A DNA stretch of 64,000 nt from Diphasiastrum complanatum (GCA_029204225.1 CM055107.1:15060900-15124899), one strand, 5' to 3'; counted from the stretch's first letter, positions 1-11,722 are shown. The notes: a model not told the origin generated them from the sequence alone. A program made the numbers and translations.

Positions 1-192
1 AGTCAATTTTGAAAGAGGCTGCCGCTGGCCTTTGTAACAATGAGACAACAAGCCGTCCTTTTGGCTTAGAGCTTGATTTACAAAAGTATAAAACGAGAAG
101 AAAGCGATTGATGATATGCTGCTTCTTTCGCTACCTCCATTATCACTATAATCAAGAGTGAAGCTCCGCTGTTTAAAGACGCTACCTTCCAA
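1..192 (-). CDS. Copy A counterpart of the unidentified 86-codon frame, truncated by window edge
   Basis: The sequence is identical to 8767-8958 in copy B, so it carries the first 64 codons of the frame starting at 192. The rest lies outside the window. No family is recognised. Confidence 0.3.
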   Translation of the reverse strand, partial: MEGSVFKQRSFTLDYSDNGGSERSSISSIAFFSFYTFVNQALSQKDGLLSHCYKGQRQPLSKLT

Positions 193-1130
193 GTTCCACT
201 ACTACATTTGATTTCACAAAAGCAGGCCAGGCTCAGGCCGTTAAATCATGCACAAGGTTTGAAAAAGAGGAGTAAAAGTCATAGTGCGCTATTGACAAAT
301 GCATCGTACACCACTACTGCAATCAACTTCAAAACGTTCGATACTGGTGAATAATATTCGTGTTCAAAATCTTCAAAGATCCCATACACATTATCTCTAC
401 TCTAATACAGTTCGAAACCTTTAAAAAGTCTGATATACATAGATAACATTTCAAGCAAAACGGAGTTCCGAAACTTCAAAAGACCTAATATGCATACAAA
501 ATTGAAATTACTTCTACTACGATGAAATTCGGAAACATCGAAAGGCCTGACGCTCGTACATAATATTTCTATTAGAATGAGATTGGAAAACTTCCAAGTG
601 TCTGATACTCGCATGTACTATAGTCTATTACTACTAAAATGAAGCTCGCAAAGCAAACAAGGCCACGAAAATGAAATTGCACAGATCTGCTGTACATAAT
701 CATATGAACACTATTGAACACAAACACCAATAATCCATGTTTACAGCGTACTCAGACAACGGCCTGCTACCTACCTACTCTTATCAGTATATCTCACCTT
801 TCAAATTCAAACCCGCCGGCCACTGGAGTCTGGAGGGTCGAGACAAATCTTTCAGGCTTGCACGGCGGAGGATCGAGGGTGGAAGATCTGCCATGCCACC
901 AAAGTTTGAACTCGCCATGCCATCAAAGTTTGAACTCGCTTAAAAGCACTGCAAATGGCAACGTATATATACAAAACTTAAAAGCCAGTAGGAAAAACAG
1001 CACGAAATGCTTACCACACGTCCTGGATATTTATGACAAGCATCGTGGACGCTACGCAGTTATCTTCCACCATCCATTCTGCTATCCCATCCCCATGAGA
1101 CACACAGAAAGAGAGAGGAAGCAAGATCGA

Positions 1131-1162
1131 GAGCGCGAGAGAGAGAGAGAGAGAGAGAGAGA
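1131..1162. repeat. (GA)n microsatellite, copy A
   Basis: About 16 GA units, imperfect at the left end. The same repeat is at 9897-9928 in copy B. It alone generates the Arg-Glu tail of the 153-codon frame over 714-1175, which is therefore not treated as a gene. Confidence 0.95.
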
Positions 1163-1723
1163 TTACTTACAATAGTTATAATTTGCGTCGAAGGCTGATT
1201 CGCTTACAATTCTGTGTCGAAGGCGTATTCGTTTGGAACGACTATTTTGTGACACAGCCTCATTCGTCGAAGAAAGTCCAAAAAATCCAGTGTCGATTGA
1301 AAATGCAGCCCTGACAATGACCCTTCGATTTGAAAAGCCAAGCTCCAAAGCTCAAATTTCACATGGGGGTCCCAATCATAAAATTTTTATTCCAAATCCT
1401 ATAAATTTTATTATAATTTAAAACAGCAGGATGTTTAGAATTTAATTAGAAAGGCTTCATGAAATGTTCCCGTCTATTTTTTTTTTAAATATGGGAATAT
1501 TTCCCATGATGCAGACACGTCAATAGAAAGGTGATATTACAAGATTCCCTTCAATTGGGAAGGTGGTATGCACTTCAAATTCCACGCCTCCCTCTCGATC
1601 GACGACGCAACTTGCCATGGCCACCAACAAAAGCGACGAAGGAGTCGGTAGCATCCCGCTTGCCTGTTGCAAGCACGTTGCAGCTTTGTCTCCTAGCCGT
1701 TGGATAAAACATGACAGCCTTTC

Positions 1724-2390
1724 GATTTTGCCACGTGTTCAAATAGAATACAGTATATACGTGGCTGGTATTGAGTGGGTTAACGAGATACTCAGCCGTG
1801 TTAGGTGGGTAGGTGGGGGCCGGGGAGAGGGTAGGTGGGGGCCGGTGCCAGACGTATCCAGCGAGGAAGGTCGCTTTGTCGCTTGCTGCCAACGGCGAAC
1901 TTCACCTCCCCGCTGTTGGATATATCTCACTCACCGTTTAGATTCTGCCACGCGTACAAAATCGAACATCCAGCACTTGCTAAAATTCTGGTTGTATTTA
2001 GGATTCGAGGCGAAGGCGGACGGAAGCTTCGCGGATGTCCTCGCTGCACCTTCCGATGCTAATTTAATATTTATCTCTGAAGGCTGACGGGTTGGCTTTA
2101 CCCAGTTGTTGAAGGCACAAGTGGGCCTTTGGGTCTACGTCCAATCATAAATAGACATATATTTTATTTTTTTTTTTTTTTTTTTTCGCATTCAAACTCT
2201 TTGCCAATGCTCGGGTTTGTAGGCGTTTGATTTTGCGGGCTTCCTCTTCTACATTGAATGACATGAAGGGCATTGAAAGGCATGAAGGGCGGGAGAGTGG
2301 CTAATAACGCCACATTTGTAGTAACATAGCATTTTAACGTGGTGAACATTCAATCGAATGAGGGATTCACAAATTGCCACGTGTACAATT
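1724..2390. promoter_or_regulatory. Three spaced G-box-like motifs, copy A
   Basis: The motif TGCCACGYGTWCAA occurs around 1729-1742 (TGCCACGTGTTCAA), 1947-1960 (TGCCACGCGTACAA) and 2375-2388 (TGCCACGTGTACAA). CACGTG is the plant bZIP/bHLH G-box core, and here the flanks are conserved too. No gene start close by can be tied to them, so a promoter role is inferred only from the motif. Confidence 0.4.
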
Positions 2391-2749
2391 AATTGATACA
2401 GGGTATGCCCGTGACCAGGCTACCATAATGTTAGCATGACCGCACAACCCACGGTCCCATGATTAACTCATTGTGGATGGTGGATGGCATAGAATTAGAT
2501 CAAATGTTTTTTTCAAGTTTGTGTTTCTGAAAGCATTTGTTGATAGGTTTGGTAATATGAAGACTCTAAAACTTTGCAACACTATTCTTCAACATGTGCG
2601 ATACTAGTCATTAATACTTCAAATAATTGGGGGCCCGCCCGGCTTGGGCTTTAGAGCACGGCCGCGCGTGGGAGGCATTTGGCCTCGGTGCCCCCAACGC
2701 GTGATGCATGGCCCATGCTCGGGTGCCCGCCAAAATCACTACGCGGGCA

Positions 2750-2955
2750 ACTTTTTACGGGTGGCGCCGAGGTGCAAGCTTGGGCAGCGGGGTGGCGCCG
2801 GGTTGCGGTCCCAGGCAGCGGGGGTGGCGTCGGGTGGTCCCAGGCAGCGGGGTGGCGTCGGGCAGGGAGTGGCACCATGCAGGCACCCAGGGTTGGCGTC
2901 GGGCAGGGAGTCCCAGGCAAGGGTCCCGGGCAGCCGGCGCCGAGCACCAGGCTCA
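2750..2955. repeat. GC-rich minisatellite-like tract, copy A
   Basis: A strongly GC-rich island in AT-rich DNA is built of degenerate units around GGTGGCGTCGGGCAGGGAG and TCCCAGGCAGCGG, repeated at least four times. It opens several overlapping frames on both strands (about 2640-3160) with Gly/Arg/Pro-rich translations. These are taken as composition artefacts. Confidence 0.75.
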
Positions 2956-3035
2956 CACACACACACATGCAAGGACTTGGGTGGGTTTCTCTATATATCC
3001 CCTCCCAGTTCCCTTGCAAAATTGCTTATGGGATT

Positions 3036-3091
3036 AAAACTGGCTGCCTGGACACGTGGCATCCGGGCAGCCAGTTTTTTTTTTTTTTTTT
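3036..3091. repeat. 13-bp inverted repeat followed by a T run, copy A
   Basis: AAAACTGGCTGCC (3036-3048) and GGCAGCCAGTTTT (3066-3078) are perfect inverted arms around a 17-base loop containing CACGTG. The right arm merges into a run of 17 T (3075-3091). It could be the 3' end of a small element with a poly-A/T tail or a transcript-end hairpin. A bacterial-type terminator is not expected in a plant genome. A TATA-like tctctatatatcccc lies about 50 bp to the left. Confidence 0.6.
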
Positions 3092-3261
3092 AAATGTGGT
3101 CAGGAGAGCATCGGGGCCAAAGGGGAACCGTGCTCGCAAGATGCAAGCAGCCCGCCCCTCGTAGGAGGAAAATCATGTGCATTGTGTGCACACCAATATC
3201 CCCAACCCTGCACCTCCCCCCGGGCCCTGCCCCCGAATTTTTTTTTACCACAGGCCTCAGC

Positions 3262-3755
3262 CATCCGGATGGAGAAATACGTGCGGCTAATCCAAGAACG
3301 AGAAGCCGAAAAGAAAAGTTTTCAAAAGATTGTGGCCAAGCAAGAGAACATCATCCTTGAGTCCCAGAAGCAGCTAGAAGACACCACGAAGGCCTTGCAG
3401 CAAGTCTTGGACAAGGTGAATCAATTATGGGACACAGCGTGCAAGGCCCAAGCAGGCACTCAATCAACGAAGCCACAGGACGATGATGGGAATGATGGAG
3501 CAGGGAATCAAGGCAGGCACATCGCAAGGCATGACATGATCATCAGTTGCACAAGAAGGATCTTCGAGAAGGATATCTGGTCCTCATGTACAAAACCAAG
3601 GCGATCAAAGAAAAATTGAAGTTCACAAGTGAAGCTCCATATCACATCAAGGAAATCTTCAACCATGGAGCCATGACACTTCAACATCTAGATGGGACCA
3701 TTTGATACACCTATTAATGGTAGTCGATTACCTAAGTATATGGTTTCTTACTTAG
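3262..3755 (+). pseudogene. Ty3/Gypsy polyprotein remnant (coil segment plus integrase C-terminal tail), copy A
   Basis: From 3262 a Lys/Glu/Gln-rich coiled-coil-like stretch begins MEKYVRLIQEREAEKKSFQK. From about 3500, in another frame, it becomes recognisable Gypsy integrase C-terminus: WHD-type Arg/His start, LREGYLVLMYKTKAIKEKLK, then HIKEIFNHGAMTLQHLDGT. A stop and a one-base frame change precede DTPINGSRLPKY. A second Gypsy tail in this window (36375-36974) has the same tail logic (DTPINGSRLCRYY). Frameshifts and a stop make it non-functional. The sequence just downstream (3769-3854) resembles 31502-31600, probably a shared LTR end. Confidence 0.75.
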
Positions 3756-4109
3756 TTGTGGATTAGGATTCATTTCTTGTTTGTGGAATAAGGTAGGAAT
3801 TAGCATGCAAGTAAACTAAATAGGCTGGTTTGTGGTGTGGATCTTGCATACTTTCTTACAGTCCAGTTCTTGATTGTTCTTGAGCAATCTAAGCATCAAG
3901 AAATGGGTGTTTCTTGATTCTTAGACTGTTAGAATGCTGCTAGAACTCTAGTTTCTTGTTTCTCGTTCTTGTTTCAGTAGTTAATCTTGTTCTTGATTGT
4001 TTTCTAAATTAGTAGATAGTGGTAGGACTGCTCCCTGTTTCAGCACACAATGCAAGGAGGCAGTCCGGAAAGAGAAAGCAAAAAAGTAAAGCTAACTACT
4101 ATAGCAGAT

Positions 4110-6195
4110 GCATGGCAAACTGAAAGACATAGCAACCGAGGGCGGCGATGAAGATCCGTCAAAAATCAGCTTGTTCCGTGCAGTCCATAACTTCTACAAC
4201 AAAGACAACTTGCACACATGCCAAAAGGCGAAAGCAGCCATAGGAACGCGGTGTGAGTCACCTAACAAAACTAAAGCCACCGAGAGGTGAGGTAAGGCCA
4301 CCCAATGGTTGAGGTACCTCTCAAAGTCCTCCCACAAGTGTCTACTATAGTGAAAGAACATATGCTTGGCAGTCTCTTCATGCAACTAGCAAATCGACCA
4401 AAGGTGATCAGAAAGAAAGGGGCATTTGGCTCTGAGGAAGAGAATTGGAGATGGCACAAAAATCAAGATAATGGAGCTTACCAACAAGAATAGTCTAGAT
4501 GGTGCCAAATCTAGCTCGATAGAGAAAAGGAGAGTTTGACCGGGCCCAGCAGGAGTTGTAGAAGGTGAGAAGGATGGAAGGGTGAGAACGACGGTGAGCA
4601 GCAAGGTATGTAAAAACGGAGGGCGAAAGGGCAAGCTCCCAGCCATCAAGCGAAGTGGACGAGTTGGGGAGAATGTGAAGGCCAAGCCCTGCAAGGGAGG
4701 TGAGCTCAAGAAGAGAGCTTTCATTGAGACTGAGGTGGATGTTGGGTGGGGAGGAGCTAACAAGAAGGAATGAAAATGAGTCGTCGGAAAGTGGATAGGC
4801 CCTTGGCTGCGAGGCATCTCAGGTGACAACAAAACCAAGGGAGAGAGTCATGAGGGAAAAGAGAAGAGGTCTAGATGGGCTCATCAGCAATTAGACGGAC
4901 ATTAGGCAGGTGATGAAAAAGGGAAAAGAGGTTGAAGAGTGTTGTGGCTAGGTTCCTAAGAATGAAAGGTCCTTCTAAATGGAAGGAGCCGCCAAAGCTA
5001 AAAAGTTTGGCAAAAAAGGGGGGAGACCCCAACAAAGGTGGAGTAACAACAGCCCAAGACAAGAAATGGAGAAGCATAAGGTGCCAGTGTGACCAAAAGG
5101 GAAGTCAAACAATGGTAAACTAAAGATTGATTCTTAATTCGTCCTTAATTGTGGTCAGTCTGAGCTTTAAGTGCTTGCCAATCAGACTCCTGATTTTGTG
5201 GCCTTTTTGGGCACCAACGTTGTCCCCCATGGTAGTGTCACTTGCCTTCTCGACCTTCATCTCTCCTCTCTCAATGTTCTCATTGGTTTTTAGGCTCTTT
5301 CCATTCTAAATTGGCCCTCTTTACATGTCTTTTGCCACAAGAGTTTTAGTGGTGTGTCATATTCTATCTGCTTATTCGGTTTTTCTTTTCCTCTACTTTC
5401 GTTTGCACTCGCCACCATTTCCAAACTTCTCCGACGCATTCTTTGGGTAGGGAAACGCTCTCTTTTGCCTTGGCCAATTTGCATTACTCTTGTGGCAGAT
5501 GAGGCCCTAGTTATCCATGATTCCTTTCTTAACTCATAAAGGGTAGCAAAAAGGGAGCGAACTTGAGGCTCCAAAAGGAGAGAAAAGAACATGACATCAT
5601 CTACGAATAGTTGGTGAAAGAGAACCAAGGTGGAAGTGAGGAGGGGCCATAGTACGAGCAAGAGAGGCCTGGTGGAGGGAGCGGGAAAGCTGGTTAATGG
5701 CAATGGCAAAGAGAAGGAGAGAAAGTGATATCACAACGAAGAGAGCATGGAGCAGAAAGATGGCCATTAAAAATTAGCCTGGAAGAGGAAGAAAGGTAGA
5801 GGGCCCAAATCAGCATATAGAAGGCAGCAGGGAGGCCAAGTGCCTTGCAACAACGAAAGCTATAATTCCAACCTATGCGATCAAAGGCCTTGTCTAAGTC
5901 TAGGCATAGGAACATAGAGGGAGTGGAAGAATGTAAAAGCGAGCCTAGTCATGGACCAAATTTTGAGGATCGAACCCATGATACTACAGCCCTTAACAAA
6001 CCCAAATTGCTCAGGCAAGAGGACAAATCAAGGTAGGGAGACAAACGATGAGATAAAAGCTTGGCGACGATTTTATAAGAGGTGTTGAGCATAGTAAGGA
6101 CGAGAATCTACTAGGGCAAGTGGGCGAGGCTTCTTGGGTATAACCTTAACCAGCCCTTCAGAGATGGAGGCTGGGAAAGTGCCCAAAACAAAAGC
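4110..6195 (-). pseudogene. L1-type LINE reverse transcriptase remnant, copy A
   Basis: Read on the minus strand, 6195 to 5690 gives the reverse transcriptase N-part (GLVKVIPKKPRP, MLNTSYKIVAKLLSHRLSPY) and the palm motif LCLDLDKAFDRIGW, followed by LYLSSSSRLIFNGHLS. The catalytic box appears as FVDDVMFF near 5600, where plant L1 elements usually have FADD. Near 4420-4190 a zf-RVT-like segment follows (KCPFLSDHLW..., then ETAKHMFFHYSRHLWEDFER), split by a frameshift. Many stops and frame changes mark it as dead. The Copia LTR beginning at 6230 abuts the RT N-part, so the Copia probably inserted into the LINE. Neither a poly-A tail nor ORF1 is seen. Confidence 0.85.
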
Positions 6196-6229
6196 TTGAA
6201 GTACAATAGAGCCCGGATTTTGACAACAG

Positions 6230-7188
6230 TGTCGAATTTTCTCTCTCTACAAAACCCGATAGTGATAAAACCCGATAGTGTCGCACTTTTCGTCTGTCAA
6301 GAATCTCGGGTAAAAATGCAGTGTCGTCTTTTCCCATTTTTCGCCTGTCAGGAATTACGTGCAGTGTCGTCTTTTTCGCCTTTTTTGCCTGTCAAGAATT
6401 ATGAGTAAAAATGCAGTGTTGCATTTTTCACTTGTGGCAATTTACGTTCATTTATGCAAAGTGACCATCTACGTTCATTTATGCAGACAGACTGTTTACA
6501 ACCAATTGTCACTGCTTATCAGCAAGCAACTTCTGAGAAGAACTGGATGAATGCCAGCAGACTCCAGCCAACTGGCACTCGCATTCGACGACCTAATTAC
6601 TTAGTATAAATAAGTTGTTCATATATCTCATTACAAAGAACATTGTGAATTGTGAAAAAGTTGAGTGTTATTACACGACGCTTCCTGTGCTCTTATCGAA
6701 CAAATCGTTCACAACCAGAAAGTATTGTCGTTAGCTCTCTATCAAGCTTTCAAGCTTGAATTCTCTTGAGCATTCTAGCTCAGTCTTTTAGAGATTTATT
6801 TTAGAGTTGTTATTGCGCTACTACTTATCAGCAGAGTCACTTATTTCGGACTTATTTTCGATTACTCAAAAATAGCTTTAGAGTGCATGGTTTCTATCCG
6901 CTATTGTTTCGCTCTCATTAGCATCTGATCTTTTTTTCTGAATCAATAATATTTCCTTATTGCATTCAGTTTGTGTCAGAATGCATGCATCTTCGTATTT
7001 GTAACTGGTAAAAATTGTCTGAGAATTCAATATGTTTGGCTACGTAATCACTTAGTATCTAGTGAAAGTTAGTTGCTAAAGATTGGACGTGATTCCCATC
7101 ACTACTACTTTGTACAATTTTTTATAGACGTAGTCATGCATTGGAAGTAGGAAGTTTTCACTATTCCATTACTCACCTATTTCCGACA
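6230..7188 (+). repeat. Copia 5' LTR (copy A)
   Basis: The right end is fixed by the primer-binding site that follows directly: the LTR ends ...ttccgaca and is followed by tggtatcagagc. The left end is chosen at TGTCGAA (6230), which mirrors the end (TGTCG...CGACA). Other TGTCG copies just inside (for example at about 6276) make the start less certain. The left part has a short internal repeat: ARTGTCG followed by TTTT and C/T-rich sequence, three times. No 3' LTR partner is found in the window. Confidence 0.7.
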
Positions 7189-7200
7189 TGGTATCAGAGC
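7189..7200 (+). promoter_or_regulatory. Copia primer-binding site (initiator tRNA-Met), copy A
   Basis: TGGTATCAGAGC is complementary to the 3' end of plant initiator tRNA-Met and lies immediately after the LTR terminal CA. Confidence 0.9.
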
Positions 7201-8201
7201 GTTGATTCTTCTTCAAGGCCTAATACTATATCAAAGCGCAAGCTCTTATACTTGATATCTTTCACGATATCAAATTAGTCTTCAGTTCGAATCAATTTGT
7301 TTCGGTATCAGAGAATTGATTTCCAATTGTAGCGCAACACAATATCTCTCTTAACGTCGCCTAAGTTCCAAATGGATTCTCACAGTAAAGGTGGGGCTGG
7401 GAGCGGCTTTGTCGCTTTCGTGGGTTGGGTGGGTGGTTTTGAAGTGAAGGCCTGAAAGGAGTATTCCCAGTTGCAAAGCTAATTTTTCTTATTATAGTCT
7501 CTTTGAATTCAATTCCAGGGCCTCCTTGAACATTTTAATTAGAAAAGACTGAAGAGTACAAACAACAACCATTGTTGGAAGATTGCTGACTTGTTTCAGA
7601 ATGCAGAGCATATAATAGAATCATTCAGTTGCAGAATAGATCTACACCTACTGTTCTAAAGTCATAAAGCTTCCTATACATTGAAAGTTTACAATCCCCC
7701 ACAAGCCCACGTTTTAATCGACAAAGAGAAACGCATTAATAAGTGCGAAGCAGGCAGCAAACATACAACGACAGCTTTTCCTAAAAGCTCGTTGAGAAGT
7801 TCAGTGGAAATTGTTTCGTTTTACTTCAAATTTACAAAATGAGTCCAGAGTATCATTCAAATGATAGAACCTCACCTTGTGTTCACAACAGGATGTAACA
7901 TGTCGCTATTAGTTTTGGGAGGAATATTTGTGCTTCAGCGATAGGCACGTTAGAGCGTCTGGCATTACCAAGGAATAATCTAACAGAGAACCTCACATGG
8001 CACGTCACTAAGTAGAAGTGGTAGATGTAGTGGCAGATATCAGATCCACAGTCTCCAGCCAAACTAAACATTAGTCAATATTGATTAGAAGCAGAAAATA
8101 TAATTGCTTCAAAGATGTAGCATCATCAAAAAGAACAGATACGCTAAGTATTTTCACTAACCTTTTGAAATATTGATGTGTTTTGAATGATCAAGAAAAA
8201 A

Positions 8202-8417
8202 TTACTGGGGTACTTTCCGGTAGCTTTGTCTTCCGTCAAGAACGGCGAGTTTGTTATCTGGTATCTGAAATGATCCCTCCAAAATGCAGTCTCATGATAT
8301 GTACACTTCCTCTCCAACCAGGCCATTCCTGCCATACGCTACGTTGCTCTCTTTCTCTCCAGCAACCTTCAACTTATCTCCTACGTGTATCTCGCAATGG
8401 GCATGCTCAACTTCAAC
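8202..8417 (-). other. Possible exon of an unidentified gene, with one in-frame TGA
   Basis: On the minus strand a TAG acceptor-like site at 8420-8418 is followed by a frame beginning VEVEHAHCEIHVGDKLKVAG. It runs 41 codons, meets a TGA at 8294-8292, then stays open for about 30 codons with soluble-protein composition. It is short and in the same orientation as the frame at 8698-8958, so the two could belong to one gene. No homologue is recognised, and the stop suggests decay or a wrong exon boundary. Its counterpart in copy A lies outside the window. Confidence 0.22.
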
Positions 8418-8697
8418 CTAGCAGGTAGGTAGCTCGCTGTTCAGGCATGGAGCCGTGAGAGTATCAATGATTGCAAAAGAGCAGAGTGGGAGCCATGGCT
8501 AGGTTGGGGAGGAAATGCAAAAATCATAATTCACTGTTTCCATCGCAACTCAGTTTCACGCTTGTTTCATTCTTGCAACCTGCAATCTACTTCAGAAAAG
8601 AGAAACTGTTAGTAAACACTACATCTAGTAAAAATGATCCGCAGAAATTACGCAGCGGTTGAAAAACCAATAATAAGACAATCAATAAAAGTGCATG

Positions 8698-8958
8698 TCA
8701 CAAGTCATTCATTGCTACTACAGGTACACGGAGTAACGTCTCATTGAAAACAGTTCGTACGTCTACAGTCAATTTTGAAAGAGGCTGCCGCTGGCCTTTG
8801 TAACAATGAGACAACAAGCCGTCCTTTTGGCTTAGAGCTTGATTTACAAAAGTATAAAACGAGAAGAAAGCGATTGATGATATGCTGCTTCTTTCGCTAC
8901 CTCCATTATCACTATAATCAAGAGTGAAGCTCCGCTGTTTAAAGACGCTACCTTCCAA
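8698..8958 (-). CDS. Unidentified 86-codon reading frame, possible first exon
   Basis: The minus-strand frame opens with ATG at 8958 and closes with TGA after 86 codons. The N-terminus is MEGSVFKQRSFTLDYSDNGG, followed by a Ser-rich stretch and a hydrophobic segment around residues 29-40. I do not recognise the family. Composition is less biased than in the shadow frames nearby, and further open stretches lie downstream on the same strand, so it may be the first exon of a split gene. The homologous part in copy A is at 1-192, cut by the window edge. A chance ORF remains possible. Confidence 0.3.
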   Translation of the reverse strand: MEGSVFKQRSFTLDYSDNGGSERSSISSIAFFSFYTFVNQALSQKDGLLSHCYKGQRQPLSKLTVDVRTVFNETLLRVPVVAMNDL

Positions 8959-9896
8959 GTTCCACTACTACATTTGATTTCACAAAAGCAGGCCAGGCTC
9001 AGGCCGTTAAATCATGCACAAGGTTTGAAAAAGAGGAGTAAAAGTCATAGTGCGCTATTGACAAATGCATCGTACACCACTACTGCAATCAACTTCAAAA
9101 CGTTCGATACTGGTGAATAATATTCGTGTTCAAAATCTTCAAAGATCCCATACACATTATCTCTACTCTAATACAGTTCGAAACCTTTAAAAAGTCTGAT
9201 ATACATAGATAACATTTCAAGCAAAACGGAGTTCCGAAACTTCAAAAGACCTAATATGCATACAAAATTGAAATTACTTCTACTACGATGAAATTCGGAA
9301 ACATCGAAAGGCCTGACGCTCGTACATAATATTTCTATTAGAATGAGATTGGAAAACTTCCAAGTGTCTGATACTCGCATGTACTATAGTCTATTACTAC
9401 TAAAATGAAGCTCGCAAAGCAAACAAGGCCACGAAAATGAAATTGCACAGATCTGCTGTACATAATCATATGAACACTATTGAACACAAACACCAATAAT
9501 CCATGTTTACAGCGTACTCAGACAACGGCCTGCTACCTACCTACTCTTATCAGTATATCTCACCTTTCAAATTCAAACCCGCCGGCCACTGGAGTCTGGA
9601 GGGTCGAGACAAATCTTTCAGGCTTGCACGGCGGAGGATCGAGGGTGGAAGATCTGCCATGCCACCAAAGTTTGAACTCGCCATGCCATCAAAGTTTGAA
9701 CTCGCTTAAAAGCACTGCAAATGGCAACGTATATATACAAAACTTAAAAGCCAGTAGGAAAAACAGCACGAAATGCTTACCACACGTCCTGGATATTTAT
9801 GACAAGCATCGTGGACGCTACGCAGTTATCTTCCACCATCCATTCTGCTATCCCATCCCCATGAGACACACAGAAAGAGAGAGGAAGCAAGATCGA

Positions 9897-9928
9897 GAGC
9901 GCGAGAGAGAGAGAGAGAGAGAGAGAGA
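9897..9928. repeat. (GA)n microsatellite, copy B
   Basis: Copy of 1131-1162, of equal length. Microsatellites normally mutate fastest, so equal length supports an extremely recent duplication. Confidence 0.95.
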
Positions 9929-10489
9929 TTACTTACAATAGTTATAATTTGCGTCGAAGGCTGATTCGCTTACAATTCTGTGTCGAAGGCGTATTCGTTT
10001 GGAACGACTATTTTGTGACACAGCCTCATTCGTCGAAGAAAGTCCAAAAAATCCAGTGTCGATTGAAAATGCAGCCCTGACAATGACCCTTCGATTTGAA
10101 AAGCCAAGCTCCAAAGCTCAAATTTCACATGGGGGTCCCAATCATAAAATTTTTATTCCAAATCCTATAAATTTTATTATAATTTAAAACAGCAGGATGT
10201 TTAGAATTTAATTAGAAAGGCTTCATGAAATGTTCCCGTCTATTTTTTTTTTAAATATGGGAATATTTCCCATGATGCAGACACGTCAATAGAAAGGTGA
10301 TATTACAAGATTCCCTTCAATTGGGAAGGTGGTATGCACTTCAAATTCCACGCCTCCCTCTCGATCGACGACGCAACTTGCCATGGCCACCAACAAAAGC
10401 GACGAAGGAGTCGGTAGCATCCCGCTTGCCTGTTGCAAGCACGTTGCAGCTTTGTCTCCTAGCCGTTGGATAAAACATGACAGCCTTTC

Positions 10490-11156
10490 GATTTTGCCAC
10501 GTGTTCAAATAGAATACAGTATATACGTGGCTGGTATTGAGTGGGTTAACGAGATACTCAGCCGTGTTAGGTGGGTAGGTGGGGGCCGGGGAGAGGGTAG
10601 GTGGGGGCCGGTGCCAGACGTATCCAGCGAGGAAGGTCGCTTTGTCGCTTGCTGCCAACGGCGAACTTCACCTCCCCGCTGTTGGATATATCTCACTCAC
10701 CGTTTAGATTCTGCCACGCGTACAAAATCGAACATCCAGCACTTGCTAAAATTCTGGTTGTATTTAGGATTCGAGGCGAAGGCGGACGGAAGCTTCGCGG
10801 ATGTCCTCGCTGCACCTTCCGATGCTAATTTAATATTTATCTCTGAAGGCTGACGGGTTGGCTTTACCCAGTTGTTGAAGGCACAAGTGGGCCTTTGGGT
10901 CTACGTCCAATCATAAATAGACATATATTTTATTTTTTTTTTTTTTTTTTTTCGCATTCAAACTCTTTGCCAATGCTCGGGTTTGTAGGCGTTTGATTTT
11001 GCGGGCTTCCTCTTCTACATTGAATGACATGAAGGGCATTGAAAGGCATGAAGGGCGGGAGAGTGGCTAATAACGCCACATTTGTAGTAACATAGCATTT
11101 TAACGTGGTGAACATTCAATCGAATGAGGGATTCACAAATTGCCACGTGTACAATT
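10490..11156. promoter_or_regulatory. Three spaced G-box-like motifs, copy B
   Basis: Exact counterpart of 1724-2390, with all three motifs conserved. Confidence 0.4.
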
Positions 11157-11516
11157 AATTGATACAGGGTATGCCCGTGACCCGGCTACCATAATGTTAG
11201 CATGACCGCACAACCCACGGTCCAGTGAAAAAAATCATTGTGGATGGTGGATGGCATAGAATTAGATCAAATGTTTTTTTCAAGTTTGTGTTTCTGAAAG
11301 CATTTGTTGATAGGTTTGGTAATATGAAGACTCTAAAACTTTGCAACACTATTCTTCAACATGTGCGATACTAGTCATTAATACTTCAAATAATTGGGGG
11401 CCCGCCCGGCTTGGGCTTTAGAGCACGGCCGCGCGTGGGAGGCATTTGGCCTCGGTGCCCCCAACGCGTGATGCATGGCCCATGCTCGGGTGCCCGCCAA
11501 AATCACTACGCGGGCA

Positions 11517-11722
11517 ACTTTTTACGGGTGGCGCCGAGGTGCAAGCTTGGGCAGCGGGGTGGCGCCGGGTTGCGGTCCCAGGCAGCGGGGGTGGCGTCGG
11601 GTGGTCCCAGGCAGCGGGGTGGCGTCGGGCAGGGAGTGGCACCATGCAGGCACCCAGGGTTGGCGTCGGGCAGGGAGTCCCAGGCAAGGGTCCCGGGCAG
11701 CCGGCGCCGAGCACCAGGCTCA
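11517..11722. repeat. GC-rich minisatellite-like tract, copy B
   Basis: Identical counterpart of 2750-2955 in the second duplication unit. Confidence 0.75.

Larger units (their letters stand above)
1..7390. repeat. 8,767-bp tandem duplication, copy A (right part)
   Basis: Everything from base 1 to 7390 recurs at 8767-16157, with offset 8766 up to about 2460 and 8767 after it. Every long reading frame in one copy has an identical translation in the other. The unit's left part (equivalent to 7391-8766) must lie upstream of the window. The match ends inside a Copia gag, 19 bases into its ATG (7372): copy A reads cacagtaaag then gtggggct, copy B cacagtaaag then ttggtctt. Near-identity over 7.4 kb implies a very recent duplication or an assembly duplicate. 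Confidence 0.97.

Noticed and set aside
714-1175. 153-codon frame ending in an Arg-Glu run
   Set aside because: The tail is pure (GA)n translation, no homology is recognised, and the front part overlaps another frame without codon character.
1563-2087. 174-codon plus-strand frame
   Set aside because: Mixed composition, no recognised motif, G-box motifs inside it, and an overlapping minus frame of similar quality. It looks like intergenic or regulatory DNA.
3036-3091. Rho-independent terminator (hairpin plus T run)
   Set aside because: The shape fits, but the genome is a plant's. A 17-base loop and a T run long enough to be an element tail favour a transposon feature.
2644-3164. Several overlapping 109-161-codon frames on both strands
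   Set aside because: They arise from the GC-rich minisatellite, where stops are rare in every frame; translations are Gly/Arg/Pro repeats.
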